Shown piece by piece: positions 17,827 to 26,342 of a DNA stretch of 64,000 nucleotides (its first letter is position 1; each line of letters starts with the position of its first letter). Under the pieces are notes generated by a model that saw only the letters and a list, made by a program, of their open reading frames with translations, ran no database searches and had not been told where the DNA came from. A program made the translations under genes and the position numbers. This DNA comes from JBKECY01 sp047975025. Its GTDB lineage: Bacteria > Bacillota > Clostridia > Lachnospirales > Lachnospiraceae. The DNA lies in contig JBKECY010000045.1 of NCBI GenBank assembly GCA_047975025.1, forward strand, positions 1 through 64,000. The letters run 5' to 3'.

Positions 17827-18432
17827 CTAGTACACAATTTCACGCAGACTGCTGTCGTACTGGTAGGCACAATCGGCGAGAATCTCCGGAGGTGCTACCT
17901 GCGTCTCATTGACTGTACGGACCATCTCGTTAAGTTCCTGCTGTGAATAGGCAGCAGACATAGGTACAATAATACATTCATGAATGCTGCTGGGCAGGAT
18001 ATAAAAGCCGTCAGGGAACATTTCGGCAATTGTATCCATCATCCCCGGATATAAGATACAGGCGGCTCCAAAGGTTCTCATCTCATTACTGATTACATAC
18101 ATGGGAATTTGTACGTTATCGTGCAGCATCTCCTCTCGGGCGGCCTCTTCTTCCGTCAGCAGTTCTCCAATCACAGTATTCATGCTTTTAAATTGCGCCT
18201 TCATATGAAGCGGGGTCTGGAGGAACGCAGCCTGCTGCATCTGGGAGAGTGTCATTTGAGCCTCATTCATGGCGGTGTAATCGATGTAGCGAAATGAGTG
18301 CTGTTCTGCGTCCTGTTCATAGCGGTAGAATACAATTGCCATATCGAGCAATTGCAGGTGGGGCATATACGACAATCTCTTACAATTATAGTTATAATTT
18401 ACAAGTTGAAACAAAATACAATCATTCATCAT
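17827..18432 (-). CDS. DUF5688 family protein
   Basis: 201 residues, no assigned function. The C-terminal half carries the family pattern: PMYVISNEMRTFGAACILYPGM followed by FYILPSSIHECIIVP. No signal peptide or membrane segment. DUF5688 proteins are common in Lachnospiraceae, often in several copies and near mobile regions, but this copy sits alone between plsX and hydA with its own promoter. I take the ATG at 18432 because GGAGGA is 8 bases upstream; the ATG at 18438 would be only 2 bases away. Confidence 0.75.
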   Translation of the reverse strand: MMNDCILFQLVNYNYNCKRLSYMPHLQLLDMAIVFYRYEQDAEQHSFRYIDYTAMNEAQMTLSQMQQAAFLQTPLHMKAQFKSMNTVIGELLTEEEAAREEMLHDNVQIPMYVISNEMRTFGAACILYPGMMDTIAEMFPDGFYILPSSIHECIIVPMSAAYSQQELNEMVRTVNETQVAPPEILADCAYQYDSSLREIVY

Positions 18433-18516
18433 ATGCATAGTCCTCCATAGGAATTTTCATTCAGTGTCGGTCTATGCGGTGCTCCTGGATTTTATCGTTC
18501 AAATAGTCTGATTTAT

Positions 18517-18544
18517 ACTATATACATTGCTGCCTTCCTGTCAA
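18517..18544 (-). promoter_or_regulatory. promoter for the DUF5688 gene
   Basis: Perfect -35 TTGACA (18539-18544), a 16-base spacer and -10 TATAGT (18517-18522), about 85 bases upstream of the start. It lies between the hydA terminator and the gene. Confidence 0.6.
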
Positions 18545-18596
18545 GTAATTATGCGAAAAATTAGAAATTTTTCATTTTTTTAGATACAGAAGTAAA

Positions 18597-18650
18597 AGCA
18601 GAGACACCACATGATATGGCACTCTGCTTTGTCTCTGCTTTGTCTCTGCT
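18597..18650 (-). terminator. hydCBA terminator with tandem 11-base repeat
   Basis: The left arm AGCAGAGACA (18597-18606) can pair perfectly with TGTCTCTGCT at 18630-18639 or at 18641-18650, and imperfectly with a third arm at 18618-18627. On the minus strand the stem is followed by TTTT. It lies just after the hydA stop. The duplicated arm is an 11-base tandem repeat. Confidence 0.7.
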
Positions 18651-18663
18651 TTAGGGCAGACTT

Positions 18664-20358
18664 CTATCTATCGTAATTACTGTTATGCAGCAGCTCGTGC
18701 TCTTTGCCTTTTAACAGCCCTGCATACAATTCTGAAATCAGTGGATTTTGGTCTGATTTCTTAATAATGGTAACACTGTCTGTATTGTACAGACCCTTGG
18801 CTCTGGCACTTTTTGAATTGATGTCCGGTGTAGTTGGCTGACCGCCTCCCATGACACATCCATTACGGCAGGCCATGACCTCAATCAAATGATACTTGGC
18901 CTCCCCATTTTTGACTTTCTCCATGACCTGGCGTGCATTGACTAATCCGTTGACCACACAAATGTTAAGGTCTTTGCCTGCGTACGGTACTGTAAACTCT
19001 TTAATTCGTTCATCCCCCCGTACACCGCTGTGTGCAATTGCATCAAGAGTGGCTTTGTCCTGTTCAGGTGTCAGTCTGCGCAATACGGCCTCTGTTACAC
19101 CACCGGTCACTCCAAATATGACACCGCCGCCCGAACCAAATCCAAACGGCATATCGCAGGCCTCAGGATCCAGTGAAGCAAAGTTGATACCGGCACTTCG
19201 AATCATACGGATTAATTCCGAAGTTGTCAGTACAAAATCTGTGTCCTGTTCCCCATGTGTGTAGCTGTTGGGGCGCTGGATTTCCATTTTCTTGGCCGTA
19301 CAAGGCATGATGGCCACCATAACAGTCTTTTTACCATGCGCTTTCTTCTCATCGCGGTAGTATTCCTTGATGACTGCGGAAAGCATTCCCTGCGGTGAGC
19401 GGCAGGAAGATATATTGGGCACCTGCTCCGGATACTGATCCTGCACGTATTTTACCCATGCCGGGCAGCAAGAAGTCAGAAGCGGCAGATTCTCACCTGC
19501 TTCAATTCTCTCCAAAAACTCAGCAGACTCTTCCATAATCGTAAGATCCGCGCTAAACGAAGTATCGTACACTTCGTCAAATCCAAGCGTATGCATTGCA
19601 TTAACAATTTTACCCATGGCATTCTTGCCTTCCAGAAGTCCAAAGGCCTTTCCGATAGCAACTCTGACAGCCGGTGCCACTTGGGCCACAACTCGTACGT
19701 TCGGGTCTGCAATCATATCCCAGACCGGGTTGATGTTCAACTTGATGGCAATCGCTCCTGTTGGGCAGTAGATTCTGCACTGTCCACAATTGACACAAGA
19801 GGTCTCGGCCAGTGGTTTATCAAATGCCGGAACCACCACAGCATCGGTTCCGCGGAATGCGAAATTTAATGCGCCAACACCCTGTAATTCATCACAGGCT
19901 CTTACACAGTCTCCGCATAAAATACATTTGTCAGGATCGCGGACAAGTGAGGGTGAGCTTCTGTCCATCTTAACATGCTCACGTGTGTTCTCGAATCTTA
20001 CATTCATGACACCTAAACGACCTGCCAGTTCCTGCAAGGTACACTCGCCATTTTTTACACAAATCGTACAATCTCTGCAATGTGATGCCAGCATAAGTTC
20101 TACAATCAGTTTTCTGTGTTTTAACAGGCGCTGTGTATTAGTATAGATTACCATGCCGTCTCTTGGCTCTTCGGAACAGGATGCGAACGTCCGTCCGCGT
20201 TCATCTTCGACCGTACACAGCCGACAGGCTCCAAAGGTAGAAACTTCCGAATGATAGCATAAAGTAGGTATGTCAACTCCTGCATTACGTATAATCGTAA
20301 GCAGGTTCTTTTCATTGGTGAATTTTACTCGTTTTCCATTGATTGTCATTGTTCCCAT
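18664..20358 (-). CDS. hydA: [FeFe] hydrogenase catalytic subunit, electron-bifurcating type
   Basis: Catalytic subunit (564 residues) of the trimeric HydABC hydrogenase, which couples H2 to NAD+ and ferredoxin together. N-terminal 2Fe-2S domain (CYHSEVSTFGACRLCTVE), a His/Cys3 cluster domain (HCRDCTICVKNGECTLQ), two 4Fe-4S motifs (CILCGDCVRAC, CVNCGQCRIYCPTGAI), then the H-cluster motifs LTSCCPAWVKY, MPCTAKK and MACRNGCVMGGGQP. AAGGAAG lies 8 bases before the ATG at 20358; a GTG at 20364 is less likely. Follows hydB with a 16-base gap. Confidence 0.96.
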   Translation of the reverse strand: MGTMTINGKRVKFTNEKNLLTIIRNAGVDIPTLCYHSEVSTFGACRLCTVEDERGRTFASCSEEPRDGMVIYTNTQRLLKHRKLIVELMLASHCRDCTICVKNGECTLQELAGRLGVMNVRFENTREHVKMDRSSPSLVRDPDKCILCGDCVRACDELQGVGALNFAFRGTDAVVVPAFDKPLAETSCVNCGQCRIYCPTGAIAIKLNINPVWDMIADPNVRVVAQVAPAVRVAIGKAFGLLEGKNAMGKIVNAMHTLGFDEVYDTSFSADLTIMEESAEFLERIEAGENLPLLTSCCPAWVKYVQDQYPEQVPNISSCRSPQGMLSAVIKEYYRDEKKAHGKKTVMVAIMPCTAKKMEIQRPNSYTHGEQDTDFVLTTSELIRMIRSAGINFASLDPEACDMPFGFGSGGGVIFGVTGGVTEAVLRRLTPEQDKATLDAIAHSGVRGDERIKEFTVPYAGKDLNICVVNGLVNARQVMEKVKNGEAKYHLIEVMACRNGCVMGGGQPTTPDINSKSARAKGLYNTDSVTIIKKSDQNPLISELYAGLLKGKEHELLHNSNYDR

Positions 20359-20374
20359 AATCACTGCTTCCTTT

Positions 20375-22246
20375 CTATTCTTCTATGTATATTGCCCCGA
20401 AGGAGCAGCATTCTTTACAGGCACCACATTTAATACATTTTGACTGATTAATATCGAAGGGAGATTTGACGACTCCACTGATGGCATTAACCGGACACTG
20501 CTTGGCACATTTACTGCAGCCAATACATTTTTCAGGATTTATTTTATACACACTTAAGTCCTGACATACCTTGGACGCACAGTGCTTATTGATGATGTGG
20601 TCTTCGTATTCAGAGCGAAAGGTTTTAAGCGTACTAATAACAGGCAGCGGCGCACTCTTCCCAAGACCGCACAGTGCCATGGATTCTACCATGACAGCAA
20701 GTTCTTCCAGACGGTCAAGATCTCGCAGCTCACCATTGCCATGAACGATTTTTTCCAGAATCTCCAGCATGCGTTTTGTTCCTTCGCGGCATGGTACACA
20801 CTTGCCACAGCTTTCTCGCTGGGTAAAATTCATGAAAAAGCGGGCAACTTCGACCATACAGGTATTCTCATCCATAACCACGAGTCCGCCCGAGCCCATG
20901 ATCGCATTAAATTTGCGCACAGAATCGAAATCCAAAGGAATATCCAGCTGTTCTTCTACCAGACAACCGCCGGAAGGTCCGCCGATCTGTACCCCCTTGA
21001 AAGCGGCTCCACTTTTTAATCCACCACCGATATCATAAATGATTTCGCGAAGTGTTGTCCCCATAGGCACTTCAATCAGACCGGTCGTCTCAATCGCACC
21101 TGTTATGGAGAAAGTCTTGGTTCCGGGGCTTCCGGGAGTCCCAATGGTTCTGAACCAGTCCGATCCCTGCAAAATGATTTTAGGCACATTGGCAAACGTC
21201 TCTACATTGTTAAGTACTGTCGGTTTTTCCCATAATCCATGCTCTACGGTTCTTGGCGGCTTCACTCGCGGCATGCCGCGGTTTCCTTCAATCGAGGCGG
21301 TAAGCGCACTTCCCTCGCCGCAGACAAAAGCACCGGCTCCCCGATTGATATGCAGATAGAAGTCAAAGTCGGAACCCAGAATATTTTTGCCCAGCAGACC
21401 GTACTGTTCCGCTTGTGCAATTGCTTTTTTCAATCGGGCAACCGATAACGGGTACTCGGCACGAACATAGATATACCCGTCTGAGGCTCCAACCGCATAT
21501 CCCGCAATCAGCATACCTTCAATCAGCTTATAAGGATCCCCTTCCATTACGCTTCCATCCATAAAAGCACCGGGGTCACCTTCGTCACCATTGCAGACGA
21601 CATACCGCTGTTTCTCCTCCTGACGGAGCACCTGTTTCCACTTTCTCCCTGCCGGGAAACCACCGCCGCCGCGTCCACGCAGTCCGGATTCTTCTACTAT
21701 ATCCGCCACTTCTGCCGGTGTAAGTTCAAAAATCGACTTTGCGAGTGCAGAAAAGCCGCCAACAGCAATATATTCATCAATTGATTCCGCATCTATACTT
21801 CCGCAGTTCTCAAGTACAAGTCTGGTCTGCTTGGCCAGAAATGGGATATCGGATGCACTTGGATAGGATTGCTCCCCCTTCGAATAGAACAGACGCTCTA
21901 CCGGTTTTCCTCGCAGTATCGTCTCTGCCACAATTTCCACGCAGTCTTCAATCTCTACTTTGATGTATTGAAAATGATGCGGCTCAATACGCACCAGGGG
22001 ACCATATTCACAGATTCCCTGGCATCCTGTCTTGATAATCCCTATATGAGGCAGATCATTTTCCATCTCAATCGATACACCGTCAAGATCTTTGCACAGA
22101 CGAAGAAATTCATTATAAATTTTCTGGGCGCCTGTTGCCATACAGCCAGTTCCTGAACAAATCAGAATGCGGCAGTTATAATCTTTCATTTCTTTTTGTG
22201 CGCTGGTATAGCGCTCTGCTAACGCTTCTCTGCTATCGATTATCAT
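20375..22246 (-). CDS. hydB: bifurcating hydrogenase flavoprotein subunit, NuoF-like
   Basis: NAD(H)- and FMN-binding subunit, 623 residues. N-terminal thioredoxin-like 2Fe-2S domain (CSGTGCMATG, TGCQGICEYGP), NuoF core with GLRGRGGGGFPAGRKW and an FMN/NADH region, SLBB domain, ESCGKCVPCREGT cluster, and two C-terminal 4Fe-4S motifs (CIGCSKCAKQCP, CIKCGACKECC). The extra ferredoxin domain is typical of HydB and absent from complex I NuoF. Overlaps the hydC stop by 4 bases. Together with hydA and hydC it supports assignment as the electron-bifurcating enzyme. Confidence 0.96.
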   Translation of the reverse strand: MIIDSREALAERYTSAQKEMKDYNCRILICSGTGCMATGAQKIYNEFLRLCKDLDGVSIEMENDLPHIGIIKTGCQGICEYGPLVRIEPHHFQYIKVEIEDCVEIVAETILRGKPVERLFYSKGEQSYPSASDIPFLAKQTRLVLENCGSIDAESIDEYIAVGGFSALAKSIFELTPAEVADIVEESGLRGRGGGGFPAGRKWKQVLRQEEKQRYVVCNGDEGDPGAFMDGSVMEGDPYKLIEGMLIAGYAVGASDGYIYVRAEYPLSVARLKKAIAQAEQYGLLGKNILGSDFDFYLHINRGAGAFVCGEGSALTASIEGNRGMPRVKPPRTVEHGLWEKPTVLNNVETFANVPKIILQGSDWFRTIGTPGSPGTKTFSITGAIETTGLIEVPMGTTLREIIYDIGGGLKSGAAFKGVQIGGPSGGCLVEEQLDIPLDFDSVRKFNAIMGSGGLVVMDENTCMVEVARFFMNFTQRESCGKCVPCREGTKRMLEILEKIVHGNGELRDLDRLEELAVMVESMALCGLGKSAPLPVISTLKTFRSEYEDHIINKHCASKVCQDLSVYKINPEKCIGCSKCAKQCPVNAISGVVKSPFDINQSKCIKCGACKECCSFGAIYIEE

Positions 22247-22722
22247 AGGGCCTCTCCTCTTAACTTAGTCAGCAATTCAACTGCTTTATCCGGTGACATT
22301 TTAGGGTAGACTTCATCGTTTACATTAAGCGCTGGGGCCAGACCGCATGCTCCAAGACAGGATACCGTTTCTACCGTAAACATCATATCCTTGGTTGTAT
22401 GCTCGCCCGGCGGCAAAGCCAGCTCCTTGATCAGTGCATTTCTGACCGGAATGGATTTTCTGACATGACAGGCAGTGCCGTCACATACCTTGATGACATA
22501 TTTTCCCTTGGGTTCAAACGAAAAATTCTCATAAAAAGTGGCCACACTATATGCCTTGGCCTCCGTAATCCCTATTTCTTTCGCTACATAGGTAAGTAAT
22601 TCACCGGGCAGGTAGCGGTATTCCAACTGGATATCCTGCATGATCGGTATAAGTGCGGATGCTTTTCTGCCATATTCAGCGATGATTTCATCCGTTTTCT
22701 GATAATAAGATTGGTCTAACAT
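22243..22722 (-). CDS. hydC: bifurcating hydrogenase NuoE-like subunit
   Basis: 159-residue thioredoxin-fold 2Fe-2S subunit. The four ligands lie in CDGTACHVR and CLGACGLAP. The N-terminal helical part (IQLEYRYLPGELLTYVAKE) is typical of NuoE. AAGGAG is 7 bases upstream of the ATG at 22722; the frame extends 16 codons further without a ribosome site. First gene of hydCBA, read from the promoter at 22797-22825. Confidence 0.95.
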   Translation of the reverse strand: MLDQSYYQKTDEIIAEYGRKASALIPIMQDIQLEYRYLPGELLTYVAKEIGITEAKAYSVATFYENFSFEPKGKYVIKVCDGTACHVRKSIPVRNALIKELALPPGEHTTKDMMFTVETVSCLGACGLAPALNVNDEVYPKMSPDKAVELLTKLRGEAL

Positions 22723-22796
22723 GTGTCTTCTCCTTCTTAAAACAAGTGCCATTTTTTGTCCCGTATACACCTTGTTATTTATTTAACTTATGCACG

Positions 22797-22825
22797 ATTA
22801 TATCGTATAGCTATTTTTTTATCAA
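22797..22825 (-). promoter_or_regulatory. hydCBA promoter
   Basis: -35 TTGATA (22820-22825), a 17-base spacer and a perfect -10 TATAAT (22797-22802) on the minus strand, about 75 bases upstream of hydC. The -35 lies inside a 21-base palindrome. Confidence 0.75.
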
Positions 22826-22838
22826 TCTTATTGATAAA
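22818..22838. promoter_or_regulatory. palindromic operator candidate over the hydCBA -35
   Basis: Perfect 9-base arms TTTATCAAT and ATTGATAAA around a 3-base centre. It covers the -35 of hydCBA and lies about 150 bases upstream of the divergent group B hydrogenase. It is not a good Rex site (TTGTGA type), and the FNR half-sites are in inverted order. A second short palindrome, TTGTGCACAA, occurs near 22874-22883. A repressor site is inferred from position and symmetry only. Confidence 0.5.
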
Positions 22839-22922
22839 TATGTTCACTTGCGCAGCAATATTTAACTCATTTTGTGCACAACACATCCTACATACTGTAC
22901 CCACCTAAAATAGAGTAAACTA

Positions 22923-22951
22923 GTTGCTTTCAGAAAAAAGTTGGTTTAAGA
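22923..22951 (+). promoter_or_regulatory. possible promoter for the group B hydrogenase
   Basis: TTGCTT, a 17-base spacer and TAAGAT, ending about 35 bases before the start codon; AT-rich sequence with other -10-like hexamers follows. A moderate match. The gene has a strong AAGGAGG just before its ATG. Confidence 0.4.
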
Positions 22952-22986
22952 TATATGTATAGATATACACAGCATAAGGAGGATAC

Positions 22987-24492
22987 ATGAGAGGTCTGGA
23001 TACACCAATAAAAGAGATTCGAAAAAAGATATTTACTGAGATTGCCCGGGTAGGATTCAACTATGATTCGGAGACACTTGTCCAGGATATAGAAGCCATT
23101 CCTTACCGCATCGTTGAGGATACTCCCCGTTACAGGGATAGCATTTATCGTGAACGTGCGGTTGCAAGTGAACGGGTGCGGCTGGCCATGGGTATGTCAC
23201 TGCGGCCGGAGAACAGGGCCGTACATCTTACCTCTGGGATTGAAGCGAGCAATATTGATGAAAAGTACTACGAACCGCCGCTTATGCAGGTCATTCCATC
23301 GGCCTGTGCAGCGTGTGCACCTAATAAATATGAAGTCAGTAATATGTGCAAGGGCTGCGTGGCGCATCCTTGTCTGCTGGCCTGTCCCAAAGATGCCATT
23401 ACTATGGTAGATGGCTTCTCACACATTGACCAGAGTAAGTGCATTAAATGCGGTCGCTGCAAAGCGGTCTGTCCCTATGATGCGATTGCAAAAAAAGAAC
23501 GCCCTTGTGAGCGTGCCTGTGGTGTAAATGCCTTTACCAGCGACAAACAGGGACGTGCCGTCATACAGCCTGATAAATGTGTTTCCTGCGGTATGTGCAT
23601 GGTCAGCTGTCCTTTCGGTGCCATCTCCGATAAGTCACAAATTTTTCAGCTGGCGCATGCATTAAGTGAAGGGATTGAAATCGTGGCGGAAATTGCCCCG
23701 GCTTTTACCGGGCAATTTGGGGCACGTGTCAGCGCTCCCGTATTCAAGAGTGCACTTAAACAGCTTGGATTTTCGGCTGTGCATGAAGTAGCCTGGGGGG
23801 CAGATGTCGGGGCCATTCAAGAAGCACATCAGTACGCCAGCAGAGTTCATACAGGTGAGCTGCCATTTCTGCTTACTTCTTGCTGTCCCTCTTGGTCTGC
23901 ACTGGCAAAGAAGTACTTTCCGGATATTATAGGCTCTATTTCCCAGGAACTGACACCCATGGTTGCTACGGCTCGCCATATAAAAAAGAAAGCGCCGGAG
24001 GTTAAGGTCGTCTTTATTGGCCCTTGTGCTTCCAAAAAACTGGAAGCTTCCCGTACTTCTATCCGAAGTGATGTGGATTTTGTAATTACATTTGAGGAGC
24101 TGGCAGGAATGTTCGCTGCGAAAGAAATCGATCTTGCATCACTGCCTGAGGAGGAGGATTTTCACGAGGCCAGTGGTGCAGGACGCGGTTATGCTATTGC
24201 CGGAGGTGTGGCCGGCGCGATTGAAAAATGTCTCAAGACCTATCATCCCGAAGTGCCGATCAAAATTGAACACGCGGAAGGTCTGGCGGACTGCAAGAAA
24301 ATTCTGGCTTTGGCCAAGGCCGGTAAAATGACAGGGTATCTGATTGAGGGCATGGGCTGCCCCGGCGGTTGTCTGGCGGGTGCCGGTACGAATGCACCGT
24401 TGCGGGATACTTCCAAAACGTTATCAAAATATGCAAAGCAGGCAGATGCTCCGGTACCTTCCCGGGATTACGAAGAAATCAAGCTTGATTAA
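22987..24492 (+). CDS. group B-type [FeFe] hydrogenase with ferredoxin domains
   Basis: 501-residue monomeric iron-hydrogenase-like protein. N-terminal region with an unusual Cys set (CAACAPNKYEVSNMCKGC, CLLACPKDA), 4Fe-4S motifs (CIKCGRCKAVCPYDAI, CVSCGMCMVSCPFGAI), then the H-cluster motifs LTSCCPSWSAL, GPCASKK and EGMGCPGGCLAGAG. The motif variants, with Ala for Thr in PCASKK and no NADH-binding partner, fit group B rather than the bifurcating group A enzyme next door. It probably exchanges electrons with ferredoxin; direction and role are not shown by sequence. Divergent from hydCBA. Confidence 0.9.
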   Translation: MRGLDTPIKEIRKKIFTEIARVGFNYDSETLVQDIEAIPYRIVEDTPRYRDSIYRERAVASERVRLAMGMSLRPENRAVHLTSGIEASNIDEKYYEPPLMQVIPSACAACAPNKYEVSNMCKGCVAHPCLLACPKDAITMVDGFSHIDQSKCIKCGRCKAVCPYDAIAKKERPCERACGVNAFTSDKQGRAVIQPDKCVSCGMCMVSCPFGAISDKSQIFQLAHALSEGIEIVAEIAPAFTGQFGARVSAPVFKSALKQLGFSAVHEVAWGADVGAIQEAHQYASRVHTGELPFLLTSCCPSWSALAKKYFPDIIGSISQELTPMVATARHIKKKAPEVKVVFIGPCASKKLEASRTSIRSDVDFVITFEELAGMFAAKEIDLASLPEEEDFHEASGAGRGYAIAGGVAGAIEKCLKTYHPEVPIKIEHAEGLADCKKILALAKAGKMTGYLIEGMGCPGGCLAGAGTNAPLRDTSKTLSKYAKQADAPVPSRDYEEIKLD

Positions 24493-24508
24493 CTGCTCTC
24501 AGGCAAAG

Positions 24509-24548
24509 AAAAGAGACATTGGAGAAACTTTCCTCCAATGTCTCTTTT
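24509..24548. terminator. bidirectional terminator between hydrogenase and PHP gene
   Basis: A 16-base perfect stem (AAAAGAGACATTGGAG with its complement at 24533-24548) around an 8-base loop, with T-runs on both strands. It serves both convergent genes: the plus-strand hydrogenase and the minus-strand Wood-Ljungdahl operon that ends with the PHP gene. Confidence 0.9.
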
Positions 24549-24563
24549 GCAAGAGTATAACTT

Positions 24564-25382
24564 CTATTTATTAGCTTTAATCAGATTCTTAATATTCTTT
24601 ACATTACCATGAAATATTTCTACCAATTGTGATTTTCGGCTCCTTGATTTGACAATAGCCAGACCCCGGTTATAAGCGATCCAGCCAGCCTTGGTCGGAA
24701 TCAGTTTGTACATTTTGCCCTGTCGGACCGGCTCGCGCTCCTGACCGCCACATCCCAGAATACGACCTTCTTTGACTGCCTGTATAAAGTCATTTCTGCA
24801 GCGTATATCCGCATCAATATCTGTGTATGCCGTACCAACGTATTTCTCCTGATGTGAATCAGACCCGCCAAATGTCGGTTTGTGATATTGCATTGCCAGT
24901 TTACGTGCCTGCACATTTGAGTCCGGCAATTCACAGGAGTTAAAGGCTTCAATAAAGTCAAATCGATGAATGAGCTGTTTGCTCTTTTGCAGTTTTTTGG
25001 AGGCCATAACACTTACGTACTTGGCACCAAACGGATGGGCAGGTCCAATAATTCCGTCATATCTGTGCACAATACCAATCAACAAACTCAGCGGCAATCC
25101 ACGAATTTCCAGAATTGGCAGGTTTACCTTGTCCGGCATAACAACAATCATATGACCGGCATCCAGTGTATCGTATTCTACACCTTTTAAGACCACAAAA
25201 TCCGCATATCTGTCATTTGCTTCCTTCAATTTCTTCCATGTCCGGTACCCTTTATAAGAATTGTGGTCAGTGACCAACATCCCTTGAAAACCTTTGCTTT
25301 GCAGCAATTTTACATAGTCCTCAATCGCAATGCGTCCATCAATAGAACCATTCTTTGTATGACAGTGTAAGTCAAATCTCAT
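24564..25382 (-). CDS. PHP-domain phosphoesterase
   Basis: 272-residue PHP (polymerase and histidinol phosphatase) domain protein. Metal-binding motifs: DLHCHTKNG at the start, VTDHNSYKGYRTW, GPAHPFG, and GGSDSHQEKYVG. No other domain. The frame starts earlier, but AGGGAG precedes the ATG at 25382. Last gene of the Wood-Ljungdahl operon, 49 bases after folD. Substrate unknown; nucleotide phosphate hydrolysis is known for relatives, so metabolite repair or signalling is possible. Confidence 0.85.
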   Translation of the reverse strand: MRFDLHCHTKNGSIDGRIAIEDYVKLLQSKGFQGMLVTDHNSYKGYRTWKKLKEANDRYADFVVLKGVEYDTLDAGHMIVVMPDKVNLPILEIRGLPLSLLIGIVHRYDGIIGPAHPFGAKYVSVMASKKLQKSKQLIHRFDFIEAFNSCELPDSNVQARKLAMQYHKPTFGGSDSHQEKYVGTAYTDIDADIRCRNDFIQAVKEGRILGCGGQEREPVRQGKMYKLIPTKAGWIAYNRGLAIVKSRSRKSQLVEIFHGNVKNIKNLIKANK

Positions 25383-25431
25383 AGTATTCTCCCTTAGCCA
25401 AAACGAGTCTGCAATCACTCATCCCACGAAA

Positions 25432-26295
25432 TCACTGTTTCTGAGCATCCAAAGCACGTCTGGCAGCTTCTACTACATGTCCGACCAGAACTGAAGTCGT
25501 AACTGAGCCTACACCACCGGGAACAGGGGTAAGTGCCTCTACAACTGGTTCCGCCTTAGCGAAATCCACATCTCCACAGAGCTTACCTTCTTCAGTAAAA
25601 TTAATTCCTACATCAATCACAGTCTGTCCTGCTGAGAGATAGGTATCATCGATGACACCGGCACGACCTGCGGCAACAATGACAAGCTCTGCTTCACGTA
25701 CCACGGCACGCATGTCACTCGTTCTGGTATGACAAATTGTTACAGTTGCATTTTTCTTAAGCAGCATCATCGCTACTGGTTTTCCGATTACCAGACTTCT
25801 GCCGACAACCACGGCTTTTTTTCCGGTACAGTCGATACCATAGTGATCCAGGATTTCTATGCAGGCCTGTGCCGTACAGGGCGGAAACCCCTGCGGACGT
25901 CCCGCATAAACTCCTACCATAGAACCAGACGTGATGCCATCAATATCTTTTGAAGAATCAAGTGCTTCAACAATTGTATCTTCATCCAAGTGCGCCGGCA
26001 AAGGTCTGAACATCAAAACCCCATGGATTTTACTGTCCTTGTTCACCTCAGCAATTGTTTCTAAAAGTTTCTCTTGTGTGACATCCTCAGGCAGCACGTA
26101 AGATTTATAGTCCACTCCCAGCGTTTCACAGCGCTTGGTAGCTCCTCTTTCATAAGAAATATCATCCTGTCTCTCACCCACACGTATAATTGCAAGTGTC
26201 GGCTGTACGGATTTCAATTTTAGTTCTTCTGCCTTTTCTCTAATTGCTGCATTTAATTCTGCCACTACTTCCTTGCCTAATAACTGTTTTGCCAT
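25432..26295 (-). CDS. folD: methylene-THF dehydrogenase / methenyl-THF cyclohydrolase
   Basis: Bifunctional enzyme of the methyl branch interconverting 5,10-methenyl- and 5,10-methylene-THF. Motifs: ISYERGATKRCETLGV (catalytic Lys/Tyr area), GVLMFRPLPAHLDE, DIDGITSGSMVG, and the NAD(P) site VVVGRSLVIGKPVAMMLL. 287 residues. It stands with a separate cyclohydrolase (fchA), the common acetogen pairing. PLPAHL replaces the more usual QLPLP, a small family variation. Confidence 0.94.
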   Translation of the reverse strand: MAKQLLGKEVVAELNAAIREKAEELKLKSVQPTLAIIRVGERQDDISYERGATKRCETLGVDYKSYVLPEDVTQEKLLETIAEVNKDSKIHGVLMFRPLPAHLDEDTIVEALDSSKDIDGITSGSMVGVYAGRPQGFPPCTAQACIEILDHYGIDCTGKKAVVVGRSLVIGKPVAMMLLKKNATVTICHTRTSDMRAVVREAELVIVAAGRAGVIDDTYLSAGQTVIDVGINFTEEGKLCGDVDFAKAEPVVEALTPVPGGVGSVTTSVLVGHVVEAARRALDAQKQ

Positions 26296-26342
26296 TTTGT
26301 CCTGTCCCCCGCTACTTGGATTTTATACTATCATACCCTTTT

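Noticed and set aside
18630..18650. CRISPR or VNTR array
   Set aside because: Only two perfect 11-base units forming part of a terminator stem; no spacers.
22818..22838. Rex or FNR site over the hydCBA promoter
   Set aside because: The arms do not match TTGTGA-type Rex half-sites, and the FNR-like halves are in the wrong order; kept only as an unassigned palindrome.
23626..23640. GATAAGTCA similarity to the palindromic element
   Set aside because: It lies inside the hydrogenase coding sequence between two ferredoxin motifs and lacks the rest of the element; chance match.
22987..24492. Ferredoxin or bifurcating hydrogenase subunit
   Set aside because: All three H-cluster motifs are present, and no NAD-binding partner is linked; group B monomer is the better call.
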